Shown: positions 1 through 11,579 of the stretch, in pieces
Layout of the letters: each line of letters opens with the position of its first letter
Position numbering within the stretch: the stretch's first letter is position 1
Notes under the pieces: generated by a model
Databases searched by the model: none
The model's input: only the letters and a program-made list of their open reading frames with translations
What the model was told of the DNA's origin: nothing
NCBI RefSeq assembly: GCF_022201045.2
Contig: NC_068562.1
Coordinates: 8,414,001 to 8,478,000, forward strand
Length of the DNA: 64,000 bases
DNA from: Citrus sinensis
Lineage: Eukaryota > Streptophyta > Magnoliopsida > Sapindales > Rutaceae
Reading direction: 5' to 3'
Position numbers and translations under genes: made by a program

Positions 1-767
1 CAAGCTTTTACACGAGCAAATAAATGTCAGGATTGGTAATAAAACTGGCTCACCTGATTGTCAAATTTGTTGTTGAAGCAACATCCAATCTTGTGAAGAG
101 ATTCAAAGATCCAGATTGTGCTTTATAAGTGGAATTTTCAAACAATGGCCTTAATTCTAATGCGGAAATGAAAGGAGTCCCTAAACCGGTATTCACGAGA
201 CAGATGTGTAAATAATCTGATGGTAGGATATGAATGATCTCCCCTATTGCAACAAATGATGCATTATTCTCAAATGTTACTGATAACCATTTATTAGGCC
301 CGATAAACATGTCAAATCCTGGTACAGAATTTTTCTCATCATAGTTACCGTACATAAAATTTGTCCTGATTAAATATCTACTGCCTTTTGTGAGATTGAA
401 TCTGTAGCAGTTTCTGATACCATCAGGGAAGCTTCGGACTCGCCGCATTTGCTTTTGCTGGCCGGTTTGGAATTCCTGTAATATACTCTTACCAATTCCA
501 GTTTCGACAAAGGCATCATCAGAAATGTAATTTATGCCAGTTGTTGTTTCCGTGTAGTTAGAATCTTTAGGTAAACCACAATCTAGACTAATGAATCCTG
601 TGAAAATGAAGCAGAAAGAGGCCTTGTTAATGAAAATACAACTAAAATTGTTGTTATTCGAAAAATCAGATACTGAAACCTGTTTGATCCTGGGCATGAA
701 TTACATTTGCAAGAGGCAAACTACCAAGCAGCGCAAGGAGGAAAATTTTCAACATTTTCATCAACAT
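1..767 (-). CDS. LRR-malectin receptor-like kinase, N-terminal part (RLK1, truncated by window edge)
   Basis: The first two exons of a membrane receptor kinase are visible. Exon 1 (767-681) encodes a signal peptide beginning MLMKMLKIFLLALLG and ending near HAQDQT. Exon 2 (597-54) starts with GFISLDCG, the usual opening of the plant malectin-like domain, and ends with a CAG|GTGAGC donor at 54/53. Junction phase fits (ACA G|GA). Malectin hallmarks seen are the SFPDGIRNCY segment, YGNYDEKN, and [15 protein letters not shown]. The rest of the ectodomain, the LRRs, the membrane segment and the kinase would lie to the left of base 1. It is in the same orientation as RLK2, about 3.3 kb away, and closely similar to it, so the two look like a tandem pair. 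Family (LRR-I, FRK1/SIRK-like) is assigned by domain content. Whether the gene is intact cannot be seen here. Confidence 0.85.
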
Positions 768-1800
768 CTGTAATTTTGTGTTGGTTAGCAAAGTTTAGTT
801 GCTAGAAAATGAAGTGGGCTATATGTGATCATCTTCTAGTTTATATTGCCAGAGTAATATTATGAAATTATATCATATTTTGGCAAAATTGGTCAATGCT
901 CAGCAATACATTAGATATCCCATTATTGGATTCAATTGGTAGAATAAAGTATAATATTCCCTCAAATAAAATATTCCGTTGTCGTGATGCTCTTACAAGG
1001 CTTTTAAGTTCAATTTGTAAGATTCGAGGAAAATAACTAATCGACCAAATTTTATGGTAGACCTTCTTTTAGCTCCTATGAATGTCAACGCTTCACGAAC
1101 CTGGTTTTCTAATACTGATCAAGATATGATTGTTTTTGAATTAGCATCAGGGGTCCGGATAAAATATATGTATATGACACACTTGCAGAGCTGTAAATGA
1201 ATTTCAAACTTCAACCAAAGAGCCGGGCCCTTAATCATCAAGATGGAAAAATATGGTAAGGCTGCAAGTTGATAGTCGAAGTACTCCCATATTTTGAAAA
1301 CCTGAACTCTTATCAGGCGAAAGTCTGATAATATCCAAATTACGTAGTAGAATTGATTACCCCTAAAGCCGTGTTGATTATTTGCAATCTCTAACCACTA
1401 GGTAGCTCATATGAAAATGCCTGATGCATGTAACAGTTATATAAACTATTCTGCTCGGCTGTTTCGTGGAACTAATTAATTCTCTTCGATAAGTTTATTT
1501 TTTATGTTACGTTAAAATAATTACTATAAAAAATAAAAATAAAATTAATGAGTTTGATTATGAGACATAATCCAATAGAATACATTTTTGTCTTTTGCCA
1601 ATTGATTATGAGTCAACGATTTGCAGTTTGAGATCTTTGTGATAGTTGAGAGCACGTTGGATATTCAATAAATTTCATTACATATATAACTTTCGGGCAA
1701 CTCTTAAGAGTTGACCAAATGTGAAGAGACAATGAGTCACGGTCGATAGACGGCCTATTAGCCTTACTCACAGGTACGGCATGATTTACTCTTTTTTTTT
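768..1800. other. Intergenic, upstream of RLK1
   Basis: About 1 kb of AT-rich DNA upstream of RLK1 with no convincing coding region. A W-box-like core (TTGACC) occurs on the minus strand near 893-898 and another TTGACC on the plus strand near 1709; WRKY control is known for relatives of this receptor family but is only inferred here. A poly-T run (1791-1802) marks the edge of the repeat array to the right. Confidence 0.5.
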
Positions 1801-1849
1801 TTAATTATGTTATATACAGATTATCACTACTTATTTGAATTTTGTTATA

Positions 1850-2870
1850 TACAGATTATTACTATTGATATTATGTCAGATATTACAATTACACCATCAT
1901 ACATTAACCCACTGAAACACTTGTCTAGACACAAATTATTAATACTGATATTACATCAGACATTACAATTACAATATTTACAATCATACTCTCTAATATT
2001 CGAGGGGTGCCTACTCTTCACCCTCTTTAATATTCGAGAAGTGCCTACTCTACTCACATTTCGTAAGGGAGATTATTACTATTAATATTACATCAGACAT
2101 TACAAGTACAATATTTACAATCGTACCAAACAACTGAGACCATCACTATACATTAACTCATTAAAGTACTTGTCCAGACACAAATTATTACTACTGATAT
2201 TACATCAGACATTATAATTATAATATTTACAATCATCCTCTCTAATATTCGAGTGGTGCCTACTGTACTCACGTTTCGTAAGGGAGATTATTACTACTTA
2301 TATTATATCAGACATTACAAGTACAATATTTACAATCGTACCAAACAACTGAGACCACCACCATATATTAACCCACTGAAGCACTTGCCCAGACACAGAT
2401 TATTACTACTGATATTACATCAGACATTACAATTACAATATTTACAATCACCCTCTCTAATATTCGAAGGATGTCTACTCTACTCACATTTCATAAGGGA
2501 GATTATTACTACTGATATTATATTAGACATTACAATTACAATATTTACAATCGTACCAAACAACTGAGACCACCACCACCATTCATTGTACCAAACAACT
2601 GAGACCACCACCATACATTAACCTACTAAAGTACTTGCCCAGATACTTTAAACTCAAATATATTTTAAATCCTCTCTAATATTCGAGGAGTATCTACTCT
2701 ACTCACATTTCATAAGAGAGAGACTATCTCCAGTTAATTAGTTGATAATTGAGGGAGTACTAAAATTAACCTCTATAATGCTCTTATGGAGGCTCGAACC
2801 CTTACACTCAATATTGTAAGTGCAAGATTTCTCCCATTGGACCAAATGCCTATTGGTACGGTATGAGTTA
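1850..2870. repeat. Tandem array of about four 220-250 bp units, AT-rich
   Basis: The landmark 'taacccactgaaacacttg' recurs with small changes near 1903, 2153, 2371 and 2619, with the same flanking words in order: 'cagacattacaattacaat', 'caaacaactgagaccacca' and 'ctctaatattcgaggg'. Unit spacing is about 250, 218 and 248 bp, so indels separate the copies. The array ends near 2740 and a tail with 'ggctcgaaccc' follows to 2870. The 'ctctaatattcgagg' block also occurs singly at about 14550 and 18849, so the array is an amplified piece of a dispersed element. Short ORFs inside are chance products. Confidence 0.8.
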
Positions 2871-4036
2871 CTTAGATCTTGTAAATAGGAAAAAAATTAA
2901 AAAAAAAATTGATGTGGTAGAACATAATTGATTCAATGAAAATATAATATTGTAATAAAAGCGAATCATATGAATCATGTAAGATTTTCATTCAATCAAT
3001 GATATTTTCATCTGATTTAATGTTTTTACTAAACTAATAAATTATGAACTGAAAATTAAATTTTCAATGAACTCCACAACATTTGGAAATTATTGGCCTA
3101 TAGGATGAAGTATGAGATGCAAAAGATAATGAATGTGGACTTTTATTATAGTATCATAAAAAGACTCTTTAAATAAAATTTTACTTCATATTTTTTGATG
3201 TTTTTATTTACCACATAAATAAATAAACAAATATTTAAAGAGAAAAATTTAAAGAGTTTTTCAAAGATGCTTTTAAGCTCTAACAACCAAGTTCAACAAG
3301 TCATCTGATTGATACTTAATGGGCTTGATATATGAACCCAGGTCCAAACAAACCTCACACCAATAATATCACTGCTAAATGGGCTTCACATATGACCCCA
3401 AGTGCATGCAAAGATAAAAGAGTAGAGCTATTCAAACACCCTTCTTCCCTCTTTAAACCTTATAATAATTCTTATTGTAAATTATTGAAAAGGACAACAC
3501 AAAAAGCTCTTTAAATTTTCATATGCCTTTTTTTGTCATTGTTGATAACTGCTCTTATATCTCCAGTCTCCAGATAGATCAATCGTATGCTTCACAAGTT
3601 TTTTTGGGCATTCTTACTTTATACCGTAGTCTCTAACCTCTTGCACGACTTTTGATCATACTTCAATATTTCCTTCACCAAATTCTTGAGTGTTCTTTTG
3701 TGTGTGTGTGTGTGTATCAAAAATTATTATTAAAAAAAAATGAAACTCCAAGGATGATTCTTTAAAAAAGATGGTCGTTTGCTAAAATTAGTTAGATAAA
3801 TCAAAATAATAATATTCCTAATAGAATCATCTCTTATTTACAGTATGTAAATCTTATTCCCTTGTGAAAATTGTAAAGAACTTCATGTCCTTTTCAATGA
3901 TAACTGGATAGAGTGATCCACAGGTTTCTTATTATCATCGACTTTTCCGGTTATTGAACTGACAATGCTTATAATACAGCTTGAAAATTTTGAATTTACG
4001 AGAAGAACTCATTGCAAATTAATACAGAAAAATATA
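2871..4036. other. Intergenic, downstream of RLK2
   Basis: AT-rich spacer with a (TG)n run near 3699-3714. No gene or structured repeat was recognised. It includes the 3' flank of RLK2, which is transcribed leftward and ends at 4037. Confidence 0.5.
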
Positions 4037-7000
4037 CTATCTTGCTGAAGGAGAAGACTCAGTATCCAGATTAAGTGTGACCATTCTTCTTGGATCTCTA
4101 TGTCCTTTTTCATGCCCTTCATTCCGAACAATTTCTAATGACAAACACTCTTTTAATTCCATCAAAACGTCTGTCATTGTTGGCCTTTCAGAGGAAGTAT
4201 GAGATGCACAAGCTAGTGCTAGTTCAACAGCTTTCCAGGCGGAATTGTTGTCAAAATTGCCCTGTAAACTTGGATCAACAATGTTTCTGATATCTCCCTC
4301 GGCAAGCATGGAATTAACCCATTGACTTATGTGCGTAGTGTCATCCTCTGCCCTTGATATCACTGGCCGACGGCCTGTGATTATTTCTAGAAGAACAACC
4401 CCAAAGCTGTACACGTCACTTTTCTCATTTAGCCAATTGAGCACATAGTACCTGCATACACGGACAAAAGTATGAAACAGAGTTGATGTTGTTGCCAAAG
4501 TTTGCTTGGAGAATTAATATTCAAATTCACAATGGCCAAGTGCGTACTCAGGGTCAAGGTAACCAGGGGTTCCAGCAACAGCTGTAGATATCTGGTCACC
4601 GCTTTCAATTGAAAAAATCCGGGAAAGGCCAAAATCAGCTATCTTGGCCTGTAATTTTTCATTCAATAAGATATTGGATGATTTCACATCTCTGTGCACT
4701 ATGGGCGGCTTACAACCATAGTGAAGATACTCCAATCCTGTTACACAATTCAATATATAAAATTTAAACACAGAGCTCATTTGGAAACGATAAAACGATG
4801 TATTGACGAGCAATTATTTACTCTCTAGACGATTACCTTGAGCAGAATCAACTGCTATTTGCAATCTCTCCACCCAATTCAACATATGCTCTTTCTTGCC
4901 TGTACATCATTGCAGAATGTAACTAACAAGAAATCATTTCTAGAAGATTATATTAAATCATGAATTTTGAAAAAAGGACCTTTCAGATATTGATCCAGGG
5001 TTCCACTGGCCATGTACTCGTAAATGAGCCCCATGTTGTTGCCTTCAATGCAATAACCAATAAGGGCTGTCAAGTTTCTATGATGAACTCTCATCAGAAG
5101 TTTAACCTGCAGCAATTGAAAACAGCATCTCATTTTAAGAAATGTAATTGACCTCAACTATTTTTTGTATTAACAATAGCGCGTTTCGGGTGGCTGCCTC
5201 AAATGGGGCCTAAGAATTGAGGTTAGACAACTATAGTTTCAAAATTACAGTACTAAAATATTTAATAAACACTAACTGTTGTAGTTTAAAAGTTAAGTTA
5301 ATTTAGTTTTACACTTGTATAACAAAAAATGGGTTATATCTTTACTAATTTTGTCAAAATTTTTAAATTACTACATACTATTAACTTTTATTTCATAGTT
5401 TTTTTTTTCCACAACAGTTGTAATTTAAAAAATACAGCACATTAAGATCAAACAAAATGTTTCGTATATACCTCTGCATGAAACTCCTTGTAACCTTGCG
5501 CTGACGAAGAAGAAAGCATTTTAACAGCTACTTGTTGATTGTCATCCAAAGAGCCATGGTAAACTTCTCCAAATCCTCCTTTGCCAAGGACCCTCTCAAA
5601 ATTGTTTGTAATCTTCTGGATTTCAGAATATGCAAATTGCCGACTTTTCGGTGCAAAAGAATCATTTCTGTTTTCAAATTCCATTTCCACCTTTTGGCCA
5701 ACTAATAATTGAAGGTATCACAAATTTAATAATTGATACAATTTAACTATTGAAAAAAAAAAATCAATTGTGACTGATAATCAATTCATTTTTAAGCATC
5801 ATATTTCTTTTCATCTGTGGAAGGTCTAGCTATGTATGTGTGTGTGTATACATATCTATATACCTCGTTTGTTTCTCCTTCTAAGACCGCAAAAGATTGC
5901 CAATGCAAATAAGACAGTAGAAAACGCAGCAACTGATACTACTACAGGAACAACAAACTTGTGCTTCTTCTTTTTGCATGATTCGGATGAACAAGTTGTG
6001 CTTGTATTGCCGTCCACACTTACAAGTTCATAAGAATATTAGTAAGACATGAAAAATAATTTATAATGACGTGTAACATAATTGTAACTGGTTTAAAAGT
6101 AAAAGGAATTAAACCTCAATGTCAGCGACCCGTTGTTTGACCTTTCCACGAGGTCAGCTGGAAGAGAACCTGTAAGCTTGTTTCTTTTTAAGTTTCTGCA
6201 ATTTGCAGAGTTAGATCAAATTGTCAAGTTAATTAGTTGTCCAATTTCATTCAATCCAAATAGTAGTATAAACAGTAAATGGGTAACAACAAACGCATTC
6301 ATCACAACACCTTAAAAAACTCGGGAGACTTTAGATTAGAAGGACTCAATTGTGTTCTATATAACTGATATATTGTATGAACTGGTCTTCCTCTCCAATC
6401 ATATAATTCCACATCAATTTATATAAAGTTTTGATGCCCTTAGCAATTATAATCTTAGCTAGGAAGTAAACTTACAGCGCTCTCAAAGACGGCAGTTTAG
6501 ATAAAAATTCAGGGAAGGTTCCGCTTAAACTATTGTTCGATAAATCCCTGTATCCAAAAATTTTCATAAGTGGTCAACGCTTATTATAATGGTCAATGGT
6601 TGCTTATGGTCAACGGAAGGCAGAATACTTACAGAAACTCTATTGCTGTGAGATTGGCAAAGTATGGAGATATCTCTCCGGTCAGTCCACTTGAAGATAA
6701 GTTCCTAATTGCAACTTAAATTTCAATAAGACGTAGCTAATAAAATTAAATTGAAAATCCTGGGTGCAAGCTCAAGTCAAGGCGGCGCTCCAGTAGTAAA
6801 GGAGCCGCCTTCCTAGAGGTCAAATCCAGGATTCGATTTGAAAGAAATAAATAAAATTAAACTGAAAGTCTAGCATGCTTAATTGAAGGCATACACTCAC
6901 AGGGATATGATTCGAGAAGGATTGTTATCCTCATAACTGCAATTAAGACCATCCCACCAGTAATTTTTCGGAACGCACGGATCTCCTTGCCAATTTCTTT

Positions 7001-8445
7001 TAACTCCGTATGTTGATTTTATATTCCTTAAAGCATCAACTGCAATTCCCAAAATCATGACACGAAAAATTAATAAGAATAAAATTATGTGCACTCAGAA
7101 AAAAAAAAATGTTTTAAATTGTTCAATATTTTTGAATTAAGCATACCATCATCTTCATCCGTTAGCAATTGCGAGGAATTTTTGACCATATAGATCTCCA
7201 TGGCATTCAGAATGGGTTGAAGAGTTGATCTCTCAGTTGCATTGATTATATACTCGATTCTTGCGCCGCTCACAGGCACTGAGCTTAAGGCAGTTGTTGT
7301 GTACAAGTAAGTAGGAACAATAGGCCCAATGTAAAACTTGCCATTCTGAGTGATGTTGAATTCTCGCGTCTGGTTTGCTAATAAGACCTCTACTTCACAG
7401 AAGTGCATGTATACATAATATTGCGAAGCGGGATCCGTAGGCTCCCAGAAAACGATCAAAAAATTTTCGCTAACATTCTCCGATGTGACAGCTGTACTCA
7501 TCACAGCTGGTGCCGGTCTAAAGGCATTGGGATTTTCAGCATCAATGGGTAGCGATGTGCTTAATTTTTTCCAGCCAGGGTAGTTCTTAGGCATCCATAA
7601 GCGATCATATATATCATCCTTGTACCTATTGAGATATTAAATTGACAACAAAAATTAAGATCGAAATAAATAAACTGATATCTAATTTCATATATCAAAC
7701 TCAATACGCATCATTACCTGACTGATTTATTAGTTATGGAACCGAAATCGTATCTTCTGAGCAACCAAAGTGATTCAGCCAGAGATTGAGTCTCATAGGT
7801 AGAATTTTTCAAAAGCCTGAGCTCAAGTGATGAAATGAAAGGTGTTCCAAGGCCAGTATTAACAAGATAAACATAAATGTTTTTTCTTGGAGGGACGTGT
7901 ATGATCTCTGTGGTCATAATACTTGAAGCATTATCCAATTTTATCGTATCCCAGATTATGTCTCCGACAAACAAATCAAATTGTGGCACATTATTTCGGC
8001 CATCATAATTTGCATACATGAAACGGGCTCTGAGCAAATACTTGTAGTTTTGTCCTTGGGCAGGATTTAGAGTGTAACAGTTTTTTGTACCTTCAGGAAA
8101 ACTTCGGATGTGATTAAATTGTCGTTCAAGTGCGTTGGACTGAAATTCAGGTGCTATGCTCTTTGATGTTCCTGTATCGATGAAGGTTTCATCTGAAATG
8201 TACTTGATGCCTGTAATCTCATCGTTGTAACCAGAAGAAGCCGGTATCCCACAATCTATGCTAATGAATCCTGAAAACGTGAAATTTTAGAAGAAATTAA
8301 ATAGAATGCTTAGTGGCGTAATAAGTAAAATTTCAAAATGAAAAGAGAATTGGAAGTTCAAACCAGATTGATCCTGAGCTTGAATCAGTACTCCAAGAGT
8401 TAAACAAGAAAGCAATGCATACCGAAAGCTCCTTAATTTCTCCAT
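4037..8445 (-). CDS. LRR receptor-like serine/threonine kinase with malectin-like ectodomain (RLK2)
   Basis: A complete plasma-membrane receptor kinase of 885 aa in 13 exons: 8445-8364, 8270-7718, 7625-7147, 7039-6901, 6704-6633, 6547-6476, 6195-6115, 6018-5864, 5701-5472, 5106-4980, 4899-4837, 4737-4548, 4451-4037 (2658 nt including stop). In order it has a signal peptide ([18 protein letters not shown]...), a malectin-like domain from GFISIDCG, the WQGDPCVP motif, three 24-27-residue LRR exons, a transmembrane helix ([12 protein letters not shown]...) followed by RRRNKR, and a kinase domain. The kinase has the glycine loop [15 protein letters not shown] lysine, [20 protein letters not shown], a GTPGYLDPE activation segment and [12 protein letters not shown]. 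All catalytic residues are present, so it should be active. It belongs to the LRR-I (FRK1/SIRK-like) group, known for pathogen- and senescence-responsive members. The ligand is unknown. Confidence 0.93.
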
Positions 8446-8576
8446 CACTTGCCAATATCTGTCTTTGTTTATTTCGTTTTCAGGAAACGAAGGAGACGTG
8501 AACATGTAATTATATGCGAGACAAGTATTCAATCCAGCTAAACTGTATATTTTGGTTGCGTCAAATATTCTTTCAG

Positions 8577-8582
8577 TTGACC
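8577..8582 (+). promoter_or_regulatory. W-box core upstream of RLK2
   Basis: TTGACC lies about 135 bp upstream of the RLK2 start codon. WRKY proteins bind this core, and relatives of this receptor family are known WRKY targets. A 6-mer is weak evidence alone. Confidence 0.3.
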
Positions 8583-8978
8583 TATTACATTTTTCACGAA
8601 GTCAGATAATCAGTATAGAATTGATGTATTTTGGTTTATGCAGAATTCGAGGTCATTCGCTCCTTTCAAGGTCATAATGGCGAAAACGAGTTAATTACCA
8701 AATTTGCGGCATTCACATTCTGGGATTTTACTCATAATTTAACAACATCAAAATATTTATTGGGAGTTGACACTTTACAGTTTTTATTTACTTATAGAAA
8801 CTCATGGGACTAACTCAACTCAAAATTTTATTTATGAGTTGAGGTTTGTTTAAATTGTATATACTTAATCCAAGTTCAATAATCAATCAATGGGAGATAT
8901 TTTCTCTAACACCCCAACATGTGTAGATATGTCTTTTCAACTGGTCATTGTCACGTAGTGACGGTTCCAACTTGTCAC

Positions 8979-9493
8979 CAGCGGCGGCGGCTCAAGCCTC
9001 CATTGGCCAAAAAAAAATTTTAAAAATAAAAGAGAAAAATATTTTGGATTTCTAATTAGCCCCCATTAAATCTATTAAAATAACTCATATAATTTTAAAA
9101 AAATCATAAAATTTAACTTTTAAGAACTATAAAAACCTATACTATAATTAAAAATAATGATAGCCTACCACTCAGAACATTTTTCTATACCCAAGAATAG
9201 GATTAATTTTTTTCAATTTTCATAATAATAGTAGAGTGAACATTTTTAGTAACGAAATTCGTGAAAAATCATCTTTAGAATCAGATAGGACAAACGATAT
9301 TTTAGTTGTTTATGTAGTTTGGTTGTTTATGTAAGAAATAATACATTTAATAGTATTAATAATAAGTCTACTGCATAACATTTTCATACCCATTCATATT
9401 AGCAAATATTTTATATATTCAAAGTTTTAGTTTTTATATTTTGTTATTATCTAATTTAGCCCCTGGTAAATTATTTTTCTGGATCCGTCACTG
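8979..9493. mobile_element. Short non-autonomous hAT-like element
   Basis: The segment starts CAGCGGCGGCGGCTC and ends GGATCCGTCACTG, resembling the CAGxGxCGGA...TCCGxCxCTG ends typical of plant hAT elements. It is flanked by the 7-bp repeat TTGTCAC (8972-8978 and 9494-9500), close to the usual 8-bp hAT target duplication. The AT-rich interior has no transposase coding. Confidence 0.6.
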
Positions 9494-11036
9494 TTGTCAC
9501 GCGGTAAGATGGTATAAATCCTACTAAGTTACCATAAAAATTTTAAAATTTAGAAATTATAGAGGGGAAATGTCTATTTCTCTTACTAAAGGAATTTTGT
9601 AAAATTGAAGACAAAAGAGAATTGAGGGTAAAACATGCATGAAATATTTAATTTGGCCAGCGCCAACAGGTACATACGCATACACACCATGATCGTGAGC
9701 ATATGTTATTTATTTACAAGTAACCAATTTTCCTATCGCATTAAAAAATATAGGAGAATTCTAGAAGCCATCAATATAATATATTGAATGTCTTTAATTT
9801 CTGCGATACAGCTTACAATTACGGCCGCATTATAAACCTACTTTATTTCGTCTTGCTTGCATTTTTTTTAATAGAAGTAAAAAATGATTAATAATAAAAA
9901 AAAAAAAACCTTGATGAGAAAGCAATCCTATGCGAAAAAATTCGGTAAACTATGATAATGAATGTATCATAGGCAACAACTTCATGTAAAATAATGACTT
10001 CTATCAAACTGTCTGCGATATTTCCAAGAGAACTCATACCAGAAGGAAGCCATTTACACTCCAAGAGTTAGTAATAATAAAAAAGGAGATTGAAGCTACG
10101 AATGTTATTTGTATAATCAACGACTCTCTTGCCATTTTCATATTATCTAATTATCCCCTTCTCTCTTTTTATTTTGAGGTGAAGAAAATTACGGAGTATA
10201 TACAGTATAGGTAAGTGATAAAAATCAAAAACATTAAAAGATAAAACTCTAAAAATATATATATTGAGAGAGAAGGAGAGAGAGAGTCAACTTTAAATCC
10301 GGAACTCCTTCACAATGTTATAAATTACTTTTTTCCTGTTTATAATGGTGTAATTAATGTCCCATGCTTTGTAAAATTCAGATTTTCAGATTAGAAAATT
10401 TATATACACACACACGTATACATACATACATACATACATACATATATGTGTGTGTGTTTTTATGTATATATTTATGAACACTGGCGTGATTCTAGATGTA
10501 ATGAAAAATACGGGTATACCGAATTAAATATACAAAGTAAACGCGGTCAACCATGGCATCTCAGGAAAAATAGGAGCATAGCATGTGCTACTTTTTGGTG
10601 ATAACTGGACCGAGCCCTCTGAGGATTTCCCCGTTGACTGAATGGAAACGAACAATTTTTAAAGCCAAGTTTTAAATAGAGATATAAAATAAAATTGGAG
10701 GTAAACCAATAAAATATTTTGTTAACGGTCAACACCTGATCTCATTTTTTCTAAAGCCACTGGGTTTTTTATACATTGATCTCTTTAACCCACTAGAGGC
10801 TGTTGCGGCTGGATGCCTGGACCTCTTTTTTTTTTTTCTGGTGGGGGGGGGGGGGGAGGGGGCGGGGGTGTTGTGGAATTATAATTTAGCCCTACAGCCC
10901 AAGTGCAATGCTGAACCAGGCCCATCAAGTCTAATCGCAAAGTGGCTGTTAGCAGTTATCCAATATGGTTCAATTCAACTCACAGCTAACCTGAGCCGAA
11001 GCCGACTAGTTTTATTTTCACTGTGATATATCATGT
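9494..11036. other. Intergenic, no gene seen
   Basis: AT-rich sequence with a CATA/TATG microsatellite near 10405-10460 and a poly-G run near 10849-10861. A short ORF over the G run (10841-11026) has low-complexity composition and no recognisable domain, so I do not call it a gene. Confidence 0.5.
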
Positions 11037-11579
11037 AGAGTGGGGCTATTGGCACCCCTACGTTAATCATATAAAACCTCACTTTAAATAAAATTATAAT
11101 TAAGGATAATTAAAAATTAAATATATATAATTATTTTTTTCCTAACAAATTACTTAATTCATAATCAATTTTTTTTATAAAAAAAATCTATATATGTTAC
11201 TTCCTATTTAAGTAAAATAAATTGTACAAATTTAGAATAATTTATTGTTCTCTTTTGATTTCTTATTGATTAAATATTTTTATAATTAAAATTATTTTGA
11301 AATTATAATTTGAAATATATGTTATTTCAACCAATGATTAATACTAAAAAATTTATCACCCATACAACTTTTTAATTAGTGTGTAGGGTAATAATAAAAT
11401 TTAAAAAAATTAAAAAAATAGCACAATAATACTTTGATTTTTAAAAATAAAACAAATCAAATGAAAATTGAGAATTTAAAAAAGTATATATAAAAAAAGG
11501 GGTATTTTCGAAAATAAAATAAATATAACTAAAAAGGGGGTTCAATGAGGAAATCAGAGGGGTGCCAATAGTCCATCTG
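11037..11579. mobile_element. AT-rich TIR element, family 'CTATTGGCACC' (copy 1)
   Basis: The left end reads AGAGTGGGGCTATTGGCACC; the right end is the imperfect complement, CAGATGGACTATTGGCACC when read inward. The flanking 8-mers TATCATGT (11029-11036) and TATCCTGT (11580-11587) match at 7 of 8 positions, consistent with an 8-bp target duplication. The interior is about 80% A+T and non-coding. The same ends occur on a larger element at 32032-34351. Confidence 0.7.

Noticed and set aside
2770..2870. Possible tRNA or SINE because of a 'ggctcgaaccc' B-box-like word
   Set aside because: No A box at the right distance and no cloverleaf could be drawn; the word is part of the tandem-repeat tail.
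10841..11026. 61-aa ORF starting MGGGGEGAG
   Set aside because: Driven by a poly-G run; runs up to the edge of a TIR element, with no domain.
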